Part shown: in pieces, positions 1 to 8,676 of the stretch
How positions within the stretch are numbered: the first letter of the stretch is position 1
Layout of the letters: the number at the start of each line of letters is the position of its first letter
DNA from: Pseudoflavonifractor sp. An44
GTDB lineage: Bacteria > Bacillota > Clostridia > Oscillospirales > Oscillospiraceae
Assembly: GCF_002161675.1 (NCBI RefSeq)
Contig: NZ_NFIH01000012.1
Location: 28,066 to 92,065 of the forward strand
Direction: 5' to 3'
Length of the DNA stretch: 64,000 nucleotides
The notes under the pieces: model-generated
The model's input: only the letters and a program-made list of their open reading frames with translations
Database searches by the model: none
What the model was told of the DNA's origin: nothing
Made by a program: the position numbers and the translations under genes

Positions 1-3000
1 TCTGGCTGTCGGGGGCCACCACGTTGATGGTAGCGGTGCCGGTGACACCGGTGAGGGTGTCGGTGACGGTGATGGTGGCAGTGCCCACGCCGGTGGCGGT
101 GACAGTGCCCTCATTGACCACGGCCACATTGGCATCGCTGGTGGACCAGGTCAGCTGGGTGTCGCAGTACCAGGGGTCGGGGGTGACAGCCAGGGTGGCG
201 GAGTTGCCCTCCAGCAAAGCCACCTCATTGGGGGACACCTTCAGGGCCTGGAGGTCGGTGTCGGGCCACTCCAGCTGGTTGGTGTCCAAAAACAGCAGGC
301 CAACCACCTCGGCGTTGCCGGCCATGGCGCCGCAGTTGTCCATGGTCCAGGTGCCGGACTCATCCTGGCTCAGAGCGTACAGCTGGCCATAGGAGCCGAA
401 GTTGGGCATGTTGTACTGGGCCCAGTAGATGGTGCCGTCCTTCCAGGTCATGGACTGACCGTAGTAGGAGCCGGGCATGTCGCTGCCCTCGCCGCCCATG
501 AGGGTCTCGCCCCACACGCCGGAGGCGGTGTCAATGGTGCGCAGCTCGGCGGGCTGGCTGCCGTAGCTGGGGCCATAGATGCCGTACAGGGTGCCCTGGT
601 CGTCACAGGTGATGGCGGTGGCAGAGGCCAGGTTGTTGTCGGCGTTGACGTACTCCAGCTGGCCGGAAATCATGTCGATGGTCACCAGCTGGGGACGGGT
701 GTCGCTGGTCAGGCCGTACAGGGTCTGGGTGGCGGGGTCAAAGGCCAGATCCCGGATGCCCACGCTCAGATCGGTGATCTCGGTGCGCTCATCCCAGTAG
801 CCGGGCTGGATGACCACCAGCTTGTTGTTGGCGTCCACGGCCAGGATGTAGCCGCCCACCTGCTCAGCGGCGGTGAGGGCGTAGTCCATGTAGTACTCGC
901 TGGAGCAGGCGGTGGCGGTCACGGTCTCGCCGCTCAGGTCCATGCCAATCCAGCCGTACAGGGAGTCGTCGCTGATTTCGTTGTCCGCCACCCGGTAGCC
1001 ATACAGCAGGGTGTCGTCCAGGGCAATGTCGTTGCCGGGCACCTTGATGGAGTAGTAGGACTCGTTCAAGGCGTAGTCGCCCAGCACCAGGGTGAAGTGG
1101 TCGCCCATGCCGGTGACATCGTAGGTCTGCTTCCACACCCGGTTGCCGTTTTCGTCCACGGTGGCCTGGGCGTCATCGGCGGCGTACTGGGCGTAGATGT
1201 TGGTCACGTTGCTGTTGCAGAAGTTGATGCCGGCCACAGACAGGTTGTCGGAGAAGGTCAGGGTCAGCAGGCTCTTGCCGTCCTCCTGGGTCAGCTCGGT
1301 GCCCAGCAGTTCAGGGGCGGTGGTGTCCACGGTGAAGCTCACGGACTTCTCCTCCACGGGGGAGTTGGGGTAGTCCAGGGTGGCGGAGATGGTGAGGGTC
1401 ACGTTGGTGTTGTTGGGCAGGGTGTTGCCCTGAGCGTCGGTGAGCTTATAGGGAGTGCCGTACCAGGAATAGACATAGGGCACGCACATGTCGTAGCCGG
1501 CCACGTAGTTGCTCTTCTGCACGTGGTCAACCGTCTGGCTGAAATACTCCTCACCGGTGTTGGTGTCGGTGTAGGTGAAGGTGAGGGTGGCGGCGTTGCG
1601 CAGCAGAGAGACGTACATGTCGTCCAGATAGTCCCCGTTGCCATCCCCGTTGGGAGACAGGGAGACGTGGCTGAGATCAAAGGTCTCCTCCACATAGGGG
1701 TTCAGGCCGGGCACCCAGCCGGAGGTCTGGCCGCCGATGTTGGTCCACAGCGCGCTGATGTACTGGCTGTAGTCCATAATGCTGTCGTCGCCCCAGTAGA
1801 AGCCGTGGGTGTCGGGGCTGTCGTTGTCGCCGTCAAAGATGGGGGCGTCGGTCCAGTCGCCGTAGAAGCCCAGGTAGGGCAGGGACAGGTCGGTGCCATT
1901 GGCATTGAGAGCCGTGAGGAAGGTGAAGCCCTCCACATAGCCGCCGTTGGGGTAGTTGTCGGCGAAGTAGGTGCGGTCGGAGTCGGCCAGGGTCACGTTG
2001 ACGTTGACGGTCTCGGTGGCGCCGGGGGCCACGGCCATCACCTGGGCGGCCAGGTCGGTGTCGGAGTCCAGACCCACCAGGGCGTTGAGGTAGGACTGCA
2101 CATCGGCGTCGTTTACCACGTCATCGCCGTTGGTGTTGTAACGGAACTCCACGTCGGTCCAGTTCTCGTCCATGGCGGCACCCGCCACAGCGGAGCGGTA
2201 GATCCAGTAGGCGTCGTGGGAGTCGCACACGCCGCTGTCGGTGACGTCAAACTTGGGGGCCATGGCGGAGGTGGACTCGCCGGTGGAGGCGGCCAGAGCC
2301 ATGGGGGAGTGGGACATGAACAGATGGCCCTGATCGGCGTAGTCGGAGTTCACACCCTCGGTCTGGGCCACGGTGTTCAGGTCATAGAACAGGGTGGCGT
2401 CCCCGAAGTTGGTGACGTTGAAGGAGTAGTTGTAGCTGCCGGTCTGGTCGGGATCGTCGTACAGCTCCACCTTGGGCACGTCGCAGCCGTCCACGGTGAG
2501 GTAGGCCTGGGTGGTCACAGCGCCGTAGGCGTCTGCCAGACCAGAGCCCTGGCTGCGGGGAGAGTAGTACAGGCCCTCCTGATTCTGGTACACCAGGGGC
2601 TTGGAGGTGCTCATGAGCAGGGCACGCACCAGGGAGTTGGTGTCAGCCCCGTCGGCCTTGCCCAGGCCGTCCTCAGACATCACATACTCCTTGACCAGAG
2701 CGGAGATACCGGACAGGTTGGGGGCGGCCATGGAGGTGCCGCTCATCAGGCCGTAGGTGCCGTCGTCCATGGTGGAGTAGATGTTGCCGCCGGGGGTGGT
2801 GATGTCAGGCTCCAGGGTCAGGGAGGGGGTGACGCCCCAGGAGGAGAAGTCGCTCATCTGGTAGGCGGTGTCGCTGGCGATGAGGGTCTGGTCCGCGCCC
2901 ACGGTGAGGGTCAGGTCGGGGTTCTCCTCCAGAGCGGAGAGGATGTAGGCGCCGTCTGCCATGGTGATGGAGGCACAGGGCATGGTGACGGGGCTGTCCG

Positions 3001-4600
3001 TCATGTCCATGATGATGGTGCCGCTCTCATTGTTGTACACCAGGCAGGCCACAGCCCCAGCGTCCTGGGCGTTCTGGCACTTCTCGGTGAAGGCGATGAC
3101 GCCGCGCTGCACCAGAGCGATCTTGCCGGACACGTCCACGGAGGCGAAGTCCTCCACGGTGCCGGTGCCGGGCACAACCACCACCTCATAGGGGGTGTCG
3201 GCCAGGGTGTTCAGGGGGGCGTTGACGCCGCTGCCACCGTTCTGATAGGCGATCTTGTAGTTGTCGCCCACGGTGATGTAGTCGGACATGTAGTAGGCGT
3301 TCTCCACGCTGGCCACAGACATGGCGTTGGCGTAGGCACCGGGAGTACCCAGCACGCCGTTGTCCGGGTTGGAGGTGAGGTTGGCGTTGGTGCCCCAGGC
3401 GTTGCCCTGGCCCATGGTGTCGGAGTTACCGGCGGAGATGCACAGCACAGTGCCGGTCTCGGCCACCCGGTCAAACACCTCATCCACCCAGTCCACGTCG
3501 GTGGTGAAGCCTGAGTCAGAGCCCAAGCTCATGTTGATCACATCGGCGCCCAGCATCATGGCGTCTTCCATGCCGGCCACCCAGTCCTCGGTGTAGGCGC
3601 CGCCGTTGGCGCCGAACACCTTCATCACCATCAGCTGGGCGTTGGGGGCCACACCCACCACTTCGGACTCGTCCACCTTGTTGGCGGCGGCGATGCCGGC
3701 CACGTGGGTGCCGTGGTCGCCCTCGGTGTCGTTGTCATGGGTGATGTCCAGGCTGTTGTCCACGTAGTTGAAGCCGTAGGCAACCTTGGTGTTGTAGTAC
3801 AGATCGGCGCTGGTCAGGCCACTGTAGCGCTCATAGGCGTTGAGGCTGGTGAGCACGCCGTCAATGTCGGCCTGGGTCAGGCTGGTGTCGGTGAGCACTT
3901 CGTCGGGGAGAGCGGCGAAGTTCTGGTGATCGGTGTCCAGTCCGGTGTCGATGATGGCAATTTTCATGCCCTCACCCTTGTAACCCTGGGCCCAGGTGTC
4001 CTCACGGCCAATCATCTGGCCGTCGGAGATGGTCCGGGGATAGACAATGTTGGAAGAAGTGGTCTCGTCGGTGGAGCAGGGCTCGTACACGGTCTGCATG
4101 ACCACCTGGTCCACGCCGTCCACGGACTCAATGTCGGACAGCTTGCCATAGGGCACGGTGGCAGCCACGCCGTTGACCAGCCAGCTGTACTGGTAGGACA
4201 CGGTGAGGTCGTCCCCGTCCAGAGCGGTCTCCTCGATGTCGGCGATGACCTTATCCTGGGCGGCCTTGATCTCTTCCATCTGGGCTGCGGTGTCGTTGGA
4301 GTACACAGCGGCGCTGTTGGCGGAGACCACGGAGTCGCCGTCCATGACAATGATGACCCGCACATCCTCGTCAGGAGCGATGGCGTCGTCCAGATTGTCC
4401 TGGGTCACGGCGTCGTCCCGGGTCAGGTCCAGGTCGTAGTCGGAGCCGTCCAGCTGCTCCACTTCCACACCGTTGGTCTGGGAGGTGGAAGTCTCGTTGG
4501 AGTCCGCGCTGGCGGCAAAGGCGAAGGGGGCATTGCCCACGGTGACAGAAAGGGCCAGGCTCCCGGAGAGAACCAGGGCCAACAAACGGTTCAGTTTCAT
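1..4600 (-). CDS. Cell-surface S8 (subtilisin-like, lactocepin-type) serine protease, C-terminus beyond the window
   Basis: Secreted endopeptidase, open from its ATG at 4600 to the window edge (1,533 codons seen, no stop). A signal peptide covers about residues 1-29 and an I9-like propeptide about 75-175. The S8 domain follows, with catalytic Asp in IDTG near 218, His in DHGTHVAG at 296 and Ser in GTSMAAP near 622. A PA-type insert lies at about 430-560, as in C5a peptidase and lactocepin. A single dockerin-like calcium loop (NTNGDDVVNDADVQ) starts near 821. A Big_2-like Ig domain is reached near the window edge. The ATG overlaps the stop of the upstream cohesin-like gene (ATGA), so the two are translationally coupled. 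No anchor is visible because the C-terminus is missing. Family assignment is firm; substrate is unknown. Confidence 0.9.
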   Translation of the reverse strand, partial: MKLNRLLALVLSGSLALSVTVGNAPFAFAASADSNETSTSQTNGVEVEQLDGSDYDLDLTRDDAVTQDNLDDAIAPDEDVRVIIVMDGDSVVSANSAAVYSNDTAAQMEEIKAAQDKVIADIEETALDGDDLTVSYQYSWLVNGVAATVPYGKLSDIESVDGVDQVVMQTVYEPCSTDETTSSNIVYPRTISDGQMIGREDTWAQGYKGEGMKIAIIDTGLDTDHQNFAALPDEVLTDTSLTQADIDGVLTSLNAYERYSGLTSADLYYNTKVAYGFNYVDNSLDITHDNDTEGDHGTHVAGIAAANKVDESEVVGVAPNAQLMVMKVFGANGGAYTEDWVAGMEDAMMLGADVINMSLGSDSGFTTDVDWVDEVFDRVAETGTVLCISAGNSDTMGQGNAWGTNANLTSNPDNGVLGTPGAYANAMSVASVENAYYMSDYITVGDNYKIAYQNGGSGVNAPLNTLADTPYEVVVVPGTGTVEDFASVDVSGKIALVQRGVIAFTEKCQNAQDAGAVACLVYNNESGTIIMDMTDSPVTMPCASITMADGAYILSALEENPDLTLTVGADQTLIASDTAYQMSDFSSWGVTPSLTLEPDITTPGGNIYSTMDDGTYGLMSGTSMAAPNLSGISALVKEYVMSEDGLGKADGADTNSLVRALLMSTSKPLVYQNQEGLYYSPRSQGSGLADAYGAVTTQAYLTVDGCDVPKVELYDDPDQTGSYNYSFNVTNFGDATLFYDLNTVAQTEGVNSDYADQGHLFMSHSPMALAASTGESTSAMAPKFDVTDSGVCDSHDAYWIYRSAVAGAAMDENWTDVEFRYNTNGDDVVNDADVQSYLNALVGLDSDTDLAAQVMAVAPGATETVNVNVTLADSDRTYFADNYPNGGYVEGFTFLTALNANGTDLSLPYLGFYGDWTDAPIFDGDNDSPDTHGFYWGDDSIMDYSQYISALWTNIGGQTSGWVPGLNPYVEETFDLSHVSLSPNGDGNGDYLDDMYVSLLRNAATLTFTYTDTNTGEEYFSQTVDHVQKSNYVAGYDMCVPYVYSWYGTPYKLTDAQGNTLPNNTNVTLTISATLDYPNSPVEEKSVSFTVDTTAPELLGTELTQEDGKSLLTLTFSDNLSVAGINFCNSNVTNIYAQYAADDAQATVDENGNRVWKQTYDVTGMGDHFTLVLGDYALNESYYSIKVPGNDIALDDTLLYGYRVADNEISDDSLYGWIGMDLSGETVTATACSSEYYMDYALTAAEQVGGYILAVDANNKLVVIQPGYWDERTEITDLSVGIRDLAFDPATQTLYGLTSDTRPQLVTIDMISGQLEYVNADNNLASATAITCDDQGTLYGIYGPSYGSQPAELRTIDTASGVWGETLMGGEGSDMPGSYYGQSMTWKDGTIYWAQYNMPNFGSYGQLYALSQDESGTWTMDNCGAMAGNAEVVGLLFLDTNQLEWPDTDLQALKVSPNEVALLEGNSATLAVTPDPWYCDTQLTWSTSDANVAVVNEGTVTATGVGTATITVTDTLTGVTGTATINVVAPDSQ

Positions 4601-5244
4601 TTTGCAGCCCTCCTCTTAGCGTAGATGCCGAAGCCGGCCAGGACGGCCACACACACGGCAACCAGGGCCACATACAGGGTCAGGTTGGCGGTGTCGCCGG
4701 TCTCGGGGCGCTCGGTGTTGTCCCCGTCGTCACCGCCCTCGGGGGTGTTGGTGGGGTTGGCGCTGGGGGCGGGCTCGGTGGGCTCCTGGCCCACGGCCAC
4801 GGCCTCACCCTGGGCGTCGTTGGCGGTGCCGGAGACAGTCAGGTCGTCCGCGGCCACGTCGGTGCCCTGGAAGTTCACCTGGAACAGGGCGGTGAGGTCC
4901 TCCTGGGCCTGATAAGTATCCGGGGCCACCCAAGAGATCTTGAGCACGCCCTGGTCAGCCTGGGTGTCATTGACGGCGTACATGGCCACGTACTGGGAGT
5001 ACTGGTCGTTGTCGCCCTCAAAGTCACAGCCCACATAGGTCAGCTTGTCTGCGTCGAAGGTCACGTCGATGACGCCGTCGGTGACCACAGCGTTGGTCTC
5101 GATCACGGCGACGACTTCGCCGGAAGTCTCGTCCACATCGGCCCACAGCGCGTCGCCGCTGGCGGCAGAGGCCTGGCCCGCCAACACAGCGCAGCTCAAG
5201 GCGGCCGTCAGCATCAGGCTGAGTGCTTTGTTGATGCGTTTCAT
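4597..5244 (-). CDS. Wall-anchored cohesin-like domain protein
   Basis: A 215-residue exported protein. The start at 5244 has an AAGGAGG site eight bases upstream and opens a clear signal peptide (to about residue 27). Residues about 30-150 resemble a type I cohesin/anchoring domain: a beta-rich region with FDADKLTYVG and LFQVNFQG motifs. A Pro/Thr/Glu/Asp linker follows, then PETGD, a hydrophobic segment and KRR, which is a sortase sorting signal with a non-standard first residue. Its stop overlaps the start of the S8 protease gene by four bases, so the pair forms one operon. Cohesins normally bind dockerins, and the protease carries a dockerin-like loop, so a docking role is plausible. That role is inference, because cohesin-like folds also occur as plain adhesin modules. 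Confidence 0.75.
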   Translation of the reverse strand: MKRINKALSLMLTAALSCAVLAGQASAASGDALWADVDETSGEVVAVIETNAVVTDGVIDVTFDADKLTYVGCDFEGDNDQYSQYVAMYAVNDTQADQGVLKISWVAPDTYQAQEDLTALFQVNFQGTDVAADDLTVSGTANDAQGEAVAVGQEPTEPAPSANPTNTPEGGDDGDNTERPETGDTANLTLYVALVAVCVAVLAGFGIYAKRRAAK

Positions 5245-5391
5245 TGGTATCCTCCTTATGTATATTTTTGTATCAAAAGGTCTGCACGAAACCGGGCCAG
5301 GGCGTCTATCCTCTCTCTTCTCCCTGAGGGTATATGCCCAGGCTCTGTCTGGCGTTCCTTGGTACAAACAAAATAGAACTCCCGCCGATGG

Positions 5392-5964
5392 TCAGTACTT
5401 CACCGCATCGGAGGACAGGGCGGGGTTGGACACCGTCCAGGTGCCCTCAATCCCAGCGTCCACCTCGGCCCACAGCAGCCAGGTGGCCATGTCGGCGGTG
5501 CCCGCCTGATCGTCCCCGGGGGCGCTGTGGTAGAGCACCACCTGGTTTCCGGTGTCAGTTTGGCGGATGGAGTCGATTTCCACGTCCACGGAGCCGGAGG
5601 ACACCGACTCGGTGACCACCACCAAGGCGTGGTCCTGGAAGTAGTCCTCGTCGTATTCCTTCAGCTCCTCATAGGCGGGCAGCTGATCCACGGAGGTGAT
5701 GTAGTGCACCGAGCTCTCATTGCCATTGTAGGTGATGCGCAGCTTGCCCCGGGCCTCCTCGTCCACGGCGTCGCCGGGTATGGGGGCGAAGTCGTTGCCG
5801 CCAATGACGTTGCCCACCCCAGGGGTGCTGGTGGGCTGGCTGGAGGTGTTGGCGGAATCGGACGCCGCCGTGCCGGGGGATGGGGTCTGGCTGGGCTGGG
5901 AACAGCCGGAGAGCAGCAGGCAGAGCACACACCCTGCGCTGAGTAGAGATTTCAAAGGAACCAT
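5392..5964 (-). CDS. Putative lipoprotein of unknown function
   Basis: A 190-residue protein. The start at 5964 is preferred over an upstream in-frame ATG because GGAGG lies eight bases before it. The N-terminus is a lipoprotein signal with lipobox LLLSGC, then a Ser/Thr/Pro-rich tether (about residues 20-50) and a folded domain of about 135 residues. The alternating beta pattern around HALVVVTESVSSGSVDVEID recalls PrcB-type protease-associated domains, but the match is by eye and weak. It lies upstream of the cohesin-like/protease pair on the same strand, with 147 bases between, so it may be co-expressed. It would be attached to the outer face of the membrane. Confidence 0.7.
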   Translation of the reverse strand: MVPLKSLLSAGCVLCLLLSGCSQPSQTPSPGTAASDSANTSSQPTSTPGVGNVIGGNDFAPIPGDAVDEEARGKLRITYNGNESSVHYITSVDQLPAYEELKEYDEDYFQDHALVVVTESVSSGSVDVEIDSIRQTDTGNQVVLYHSAPGDDQAGTADMATWLLWAEVDAGIEGTWTVSNPALSSDAVKY

Positions 5965-6112
5965 GACAGCCTCCTGTAAAAATATGCATATGTATTCATT
6001 CAACCGATGTTTAATCTATCACTGGGGCCTACCCCTGTCAATCGTGTTCTGACAATTCATGGCCGATTCTTACAATTTTGTCCATTGTGCGCATAAAGTG
6101 TGGAGGATAACC

Positions 6113-6151
6113 AAAGAAAAAGGTCCATCGGAAACTTTCCGATGGACCTTG
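6113..6151 (-). terminator. Rho-independent terminator of the 6307-6891 gene
   Basis: AGGTCCATCGGAAA and its exact reverse complement sit one base apart (6121-6149). Read on the minus strand, the stem is followed by a T-rich run. It lies downstream of the minus-strand membrane protein gene. The rest of 6004-6306 holds no convincing gene. Confidence 0.8.
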
Positions 6152-6306
6152 CAAGATAAAAATTTAGCATTTTATCACTTTATCAAAAAGAAGAAGGGCG
6201 ATATGCCAAGATATGGGGGGAAGTGGGTATTTGGGCAAAAATACTAGGGGGGTGGGGACAGTCTGTATAAAACAAGGAATAGCAGACAAGTGCCCCATCG
6301 GCAGTT

Positions 6307-6891
6307 TCACATTTTTGTTGCCTCATACTGTTGCTTTCGCCACTCACCTTCCAGCAAGTCTCGAATTTCGTTAAAAATTTCCACTTGGTATGTATGGATA
6401 ATGGAACATCGCAGAAGGTGAATTTTTTCCCGTGCTTGGGTGACCACTGGTTGACGTTCTATATCGCTTTCTGTGAAATGTTGGGCCAGTAATTCTCTGT
6501 ATTGTTGCTTTATGAGGTTGTTCTGCTTCACAATTTCAAAGGCCTTGTTTCGAAGAATATACATGTTATCATTTATTTCTTGATCTTGTTGGAATAACAG
6601 CAAGGCGATTGCAAAGTGATATCGTGTCAATTCATTATAAATTCCCTCTAAATCGGCCTCGTTCCCGTTGCATATGCGTTCAATTTGAGTGAAATATAAG
6701 GAAGCATTTTCTCGCAAGGAATTGGACCACTTATCGCGGCTGGCGGTGATTGTGGTTAAATATCCAGATCTCTGAGCCGCTTTGTTGGAATATCGCATGG
6801 ATATAATAGAAACGATGACAGCCGCAATGGAGGCCAAAAAAGTGAGGCCGATTCCAACCGAAGAGAAAATATTAAATACTTCATTGGACAT
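6307..6891 (-). CDS. Hypothetical single-span membrane protein with helical cytoplasmic domain
   Basis: A 194-residue protein. Residues about 8-32 are a strongly hydrophobic N-terminal helix. The rest is charged, helical and rich in Gln, Glu and Arg, suggesting a membrane-tethered coiled-coil-like domain. No catalytic motif was recognised. The start has only a weak AGGTGATG site upstream. The gene is clearly AT-richer than the brnQ remnant beside it and than the core genes, like the TIR, YhcG and DUF6414 genes that follow, so it probably belongs to the same accessory block. A terminator lies at 6113-6151. Function is unknown; a partner role in a defence module is possible but unsupported. Confidence 0.65.
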   Translation of the reverse strand: MSNEVFNIFSSVGIGLTFLASIAAVIVSIISMRYSNKAAQRSGYLTTITASRDKWSNSLRENASLYFTQIERICNGNEADLEGIYNELTRYHFAIALLLFQQDQEINDNMYILRNKAFEIVKQNNLIKQQYRELLAQHFTESDIERQPVVTQAREKIHLLRCSIIHTYQVEIFNEIRDLLEGEWRKQQYEATKM

Positions 6892-6931
6892 GTTCCATCA
6901 CCTGAGTTCAAAAGATTATTTGGGGAAAAGA

Positions 6932-7440
6932 TTAACTCCTCCGATTCATGGGCCAGAACGGCAGCAGTCCCACACATACCCCAATCAGAGCCGGAACTAC
7001 CCAGCCCAGCCCCAGGGTGTACAGGGGCAGAAATTCTTTCGCCCACTGGGTGAACATGAAGGAAATCCCGGCGGTGTCCAGGGCGTGGATAAAGGAGGCG
7101 AAAAACGCCATGACCATGCCGCCAAGGAGGCGCTTCCCGTGCGGGACATGGCAAACAGGGGGCCAATGAGTAAGTAAATGCCCACGGAGAGACACAGGGC
7201 GAATTTCTTGCTCACCAGGGACCCCAGGTCACTCATGGAGGAGCCCACCAGCACCACGGCAATCATGCCCAAAATGGCGATGCCAGCGTCGGTGGTGACA
7301 AATCCGGCCAGAGCGGGGGCGAAGTTGGACCCGGCTAGCTGGCCCATGGCCGGGGGGAAGATCATGTTTCCCGCCCCGAAGAAGATGGCAAACAGGGTCA
7401 GGGAGACGGAGAGGAGTTGTTTGAGGTTGAGGTTTTTCAT
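6932..7440 (-). pseudogene. brnQ: brnQ remnant: branched-chain amino acid:cation symporter with large internal deletion
   Basis: BrnQ carriers are normally about 430 residues with 12 membrane spans. Here the first ~105 residues (starting MKNLNLKQLLSV, with FFGAGNMIFPP and GPLFAMSRT motifs) are followed near position 7130 by the last ~70 residues of the family (ALDTAGISF to LLPFW) in a different frame. About 250 middle residues are gone and the join is frameshifted, so the gene cannot make a carrier. Both pieces are GC-rich like the core genome, whereas both neighbours are AT-rich. This suggests the old gene was damaged when accessory DNA arrived. The start at 7440 retains an AAAGGAAC site. 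Confidence 0.85.
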
Positions 7441-7592
7441 AGTGAGTTCCTTTTGCAGTTTTTAAAATGGACAGAGAAGGGGGCGTTGTTTGTGTATGAC
7501 GGATTTAATATGGAAGGGACGGCCACAGTAAATGGTGTTTGATATAGAACGGGATTTGCTGGTAACTGCTTTGCTGTCCGACTACTGTAGAA

Positions 7593-8567
7593 TTATTCTA
7601 TGGTTAGGTTTTTAACCTCAAAATGTCCGATAAGAGAAGATTTTCGGCGAACTAAGAATTTAATTTCTTTCAAAGCTACCCACTCCGACACATCGGCGGG
7701 GAACTCTGAGAGTCGAAACTGGTAGTGCGTCCAAAGCTCTGATGTGGGGAAGGAAATACGAGAATCGCGGTTTCTGAGTCGGCACTCAACCTCAAGAGTT
7801 TTGATAGAAGCAGAAGCTTTCAAATCGAAACTCAAGATGGCACCCGCTTGCCATTGGCGAGTCAAATTCCGTTCTCCGGTATAAATTACAGCAGAACAAA
7901 TCTCGGCTTCCGTCAAATGAAAGTCAATGTATGCACAGAGTGTGCTTGTATGTGTATCAAATGTGACTTTACTGCCTTCGTGTGTATACTGTCCAATGCA
8001 AAAGCCTTCGTGATTTCTCATATTAATTGGATTAGTGACAGGCACATGAGATTGAATGGCTGAGATAAACTCATCCCGTCGTCTCTCCCAGAGTTGGAGC
8101 GGTTTCAGTGAGAAGATGTCCTCGAGTTCGGTATGAAAGTGATTTAAATCTGCTTTTAGATTTTTTAGCGTATGCTCGGATTGGCAATCCAGCGAAATCC
8201 CACGTTTGCGGGGATTGATGGCACCTTTTATTTGGGAGAAGGTGAATCCAGGGAGCAAAAAGAAAAAATAATCCGTCTGCTTTATCCAAACGGCCCCCAT
8301 TTCGTTTAGACATGCAGGACTTTTGTAGTAATTATCGGATAGCATAAAAATGGGGATTACTCCCTTGGAGTCCAAGGTGTTTCGCAAATAATCGTAAATT
8401 TCCACCTTCAGAGGAACGCCAAGTTCAGAAATGGAACTGCATAGAATGGATTTTTCAGATATACCCATGTCAAGAAGTAAATCAACAAATTTTTCCACAA
8501 TGGAAATGTCTTTCTCTGCGTGGCTGATAAACAGCATCTTTTTGTTCTTATTGCGTGCTTGGGACAT
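7593..8567 (-). CDS. TIR-domain protein with C-terminal beta-sandwich-like domain
   Basis: A 324-residue protein with a GGAGG site before the ATG at 8567. Residues about 9-125 form a TIR domain: strand KMLFISHA, then FMLSDNYYKSPACLNEMGAVW, where the Glu in NEMGA is where TIR NADases carry their catalytic Glu. After a linker, residues about 175-324 form a beta-rich domain with alternating aromatic and polar strands, resembling carbohydrate-binding or galactose-binding sandwiches. TIR proteins in bacteria often consume NAD+ after a sensor domain detects infection, so the C-terminal part may be a sensor. That is inference. The gene is AT-rich, stands alone on the minus strand and lies in a block with other candidate defence genes. 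Confidence 0.8.
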   Translation of the reverse strand: MSQARNKNKKMLFISHAEKDISIVEKFVDLLLDMGISEKSILCSSISELGVPLKVEIYDYLRNTLDSKGVIPIFMLSDNYYKSPACLNEMGAVWIKQTDYFFFLLPGFTFSQIKGAINPRKRGISLDCQSEHTLKNLKADLNHFHTELEDIFSLKPLQLWERRRDEFISAIQSHVPVTNPINMRNHEGFCIGQYTHEGSKVTFDTHTSTLCAYIDFHLTEAEICSAVIYTGERNLTRQWQAGAILSFDLKASASIKTLEVECRLRNRDSRISFPTSELWTHYQFRLSEFPADVSEWVALKEIKFLVRRKSSLIGHFEVKNLTIE

Positions 8568-8676
8568 ACTTGGGTTCCTCCATTTCTTTGAAAAGTTTGG
8601 GGTAGAAGCTGCGCGGTTTTGAATGGAAAATGGGTGGAGTCAATGCAAGGAATTCACAATTTCTAGGATATTAAGA

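Noticed and set aside
1097..3514. 805-residue plus-strand ORF
   Set aside because: Val/Gly/His-rich shadow of the S8 protease gene on the other strand; no ribosome site or domain.
6059..6247. 62-residue plus-strand ORF
   Set aside because: Runs through the terminator hairpin and has no ribosome site.
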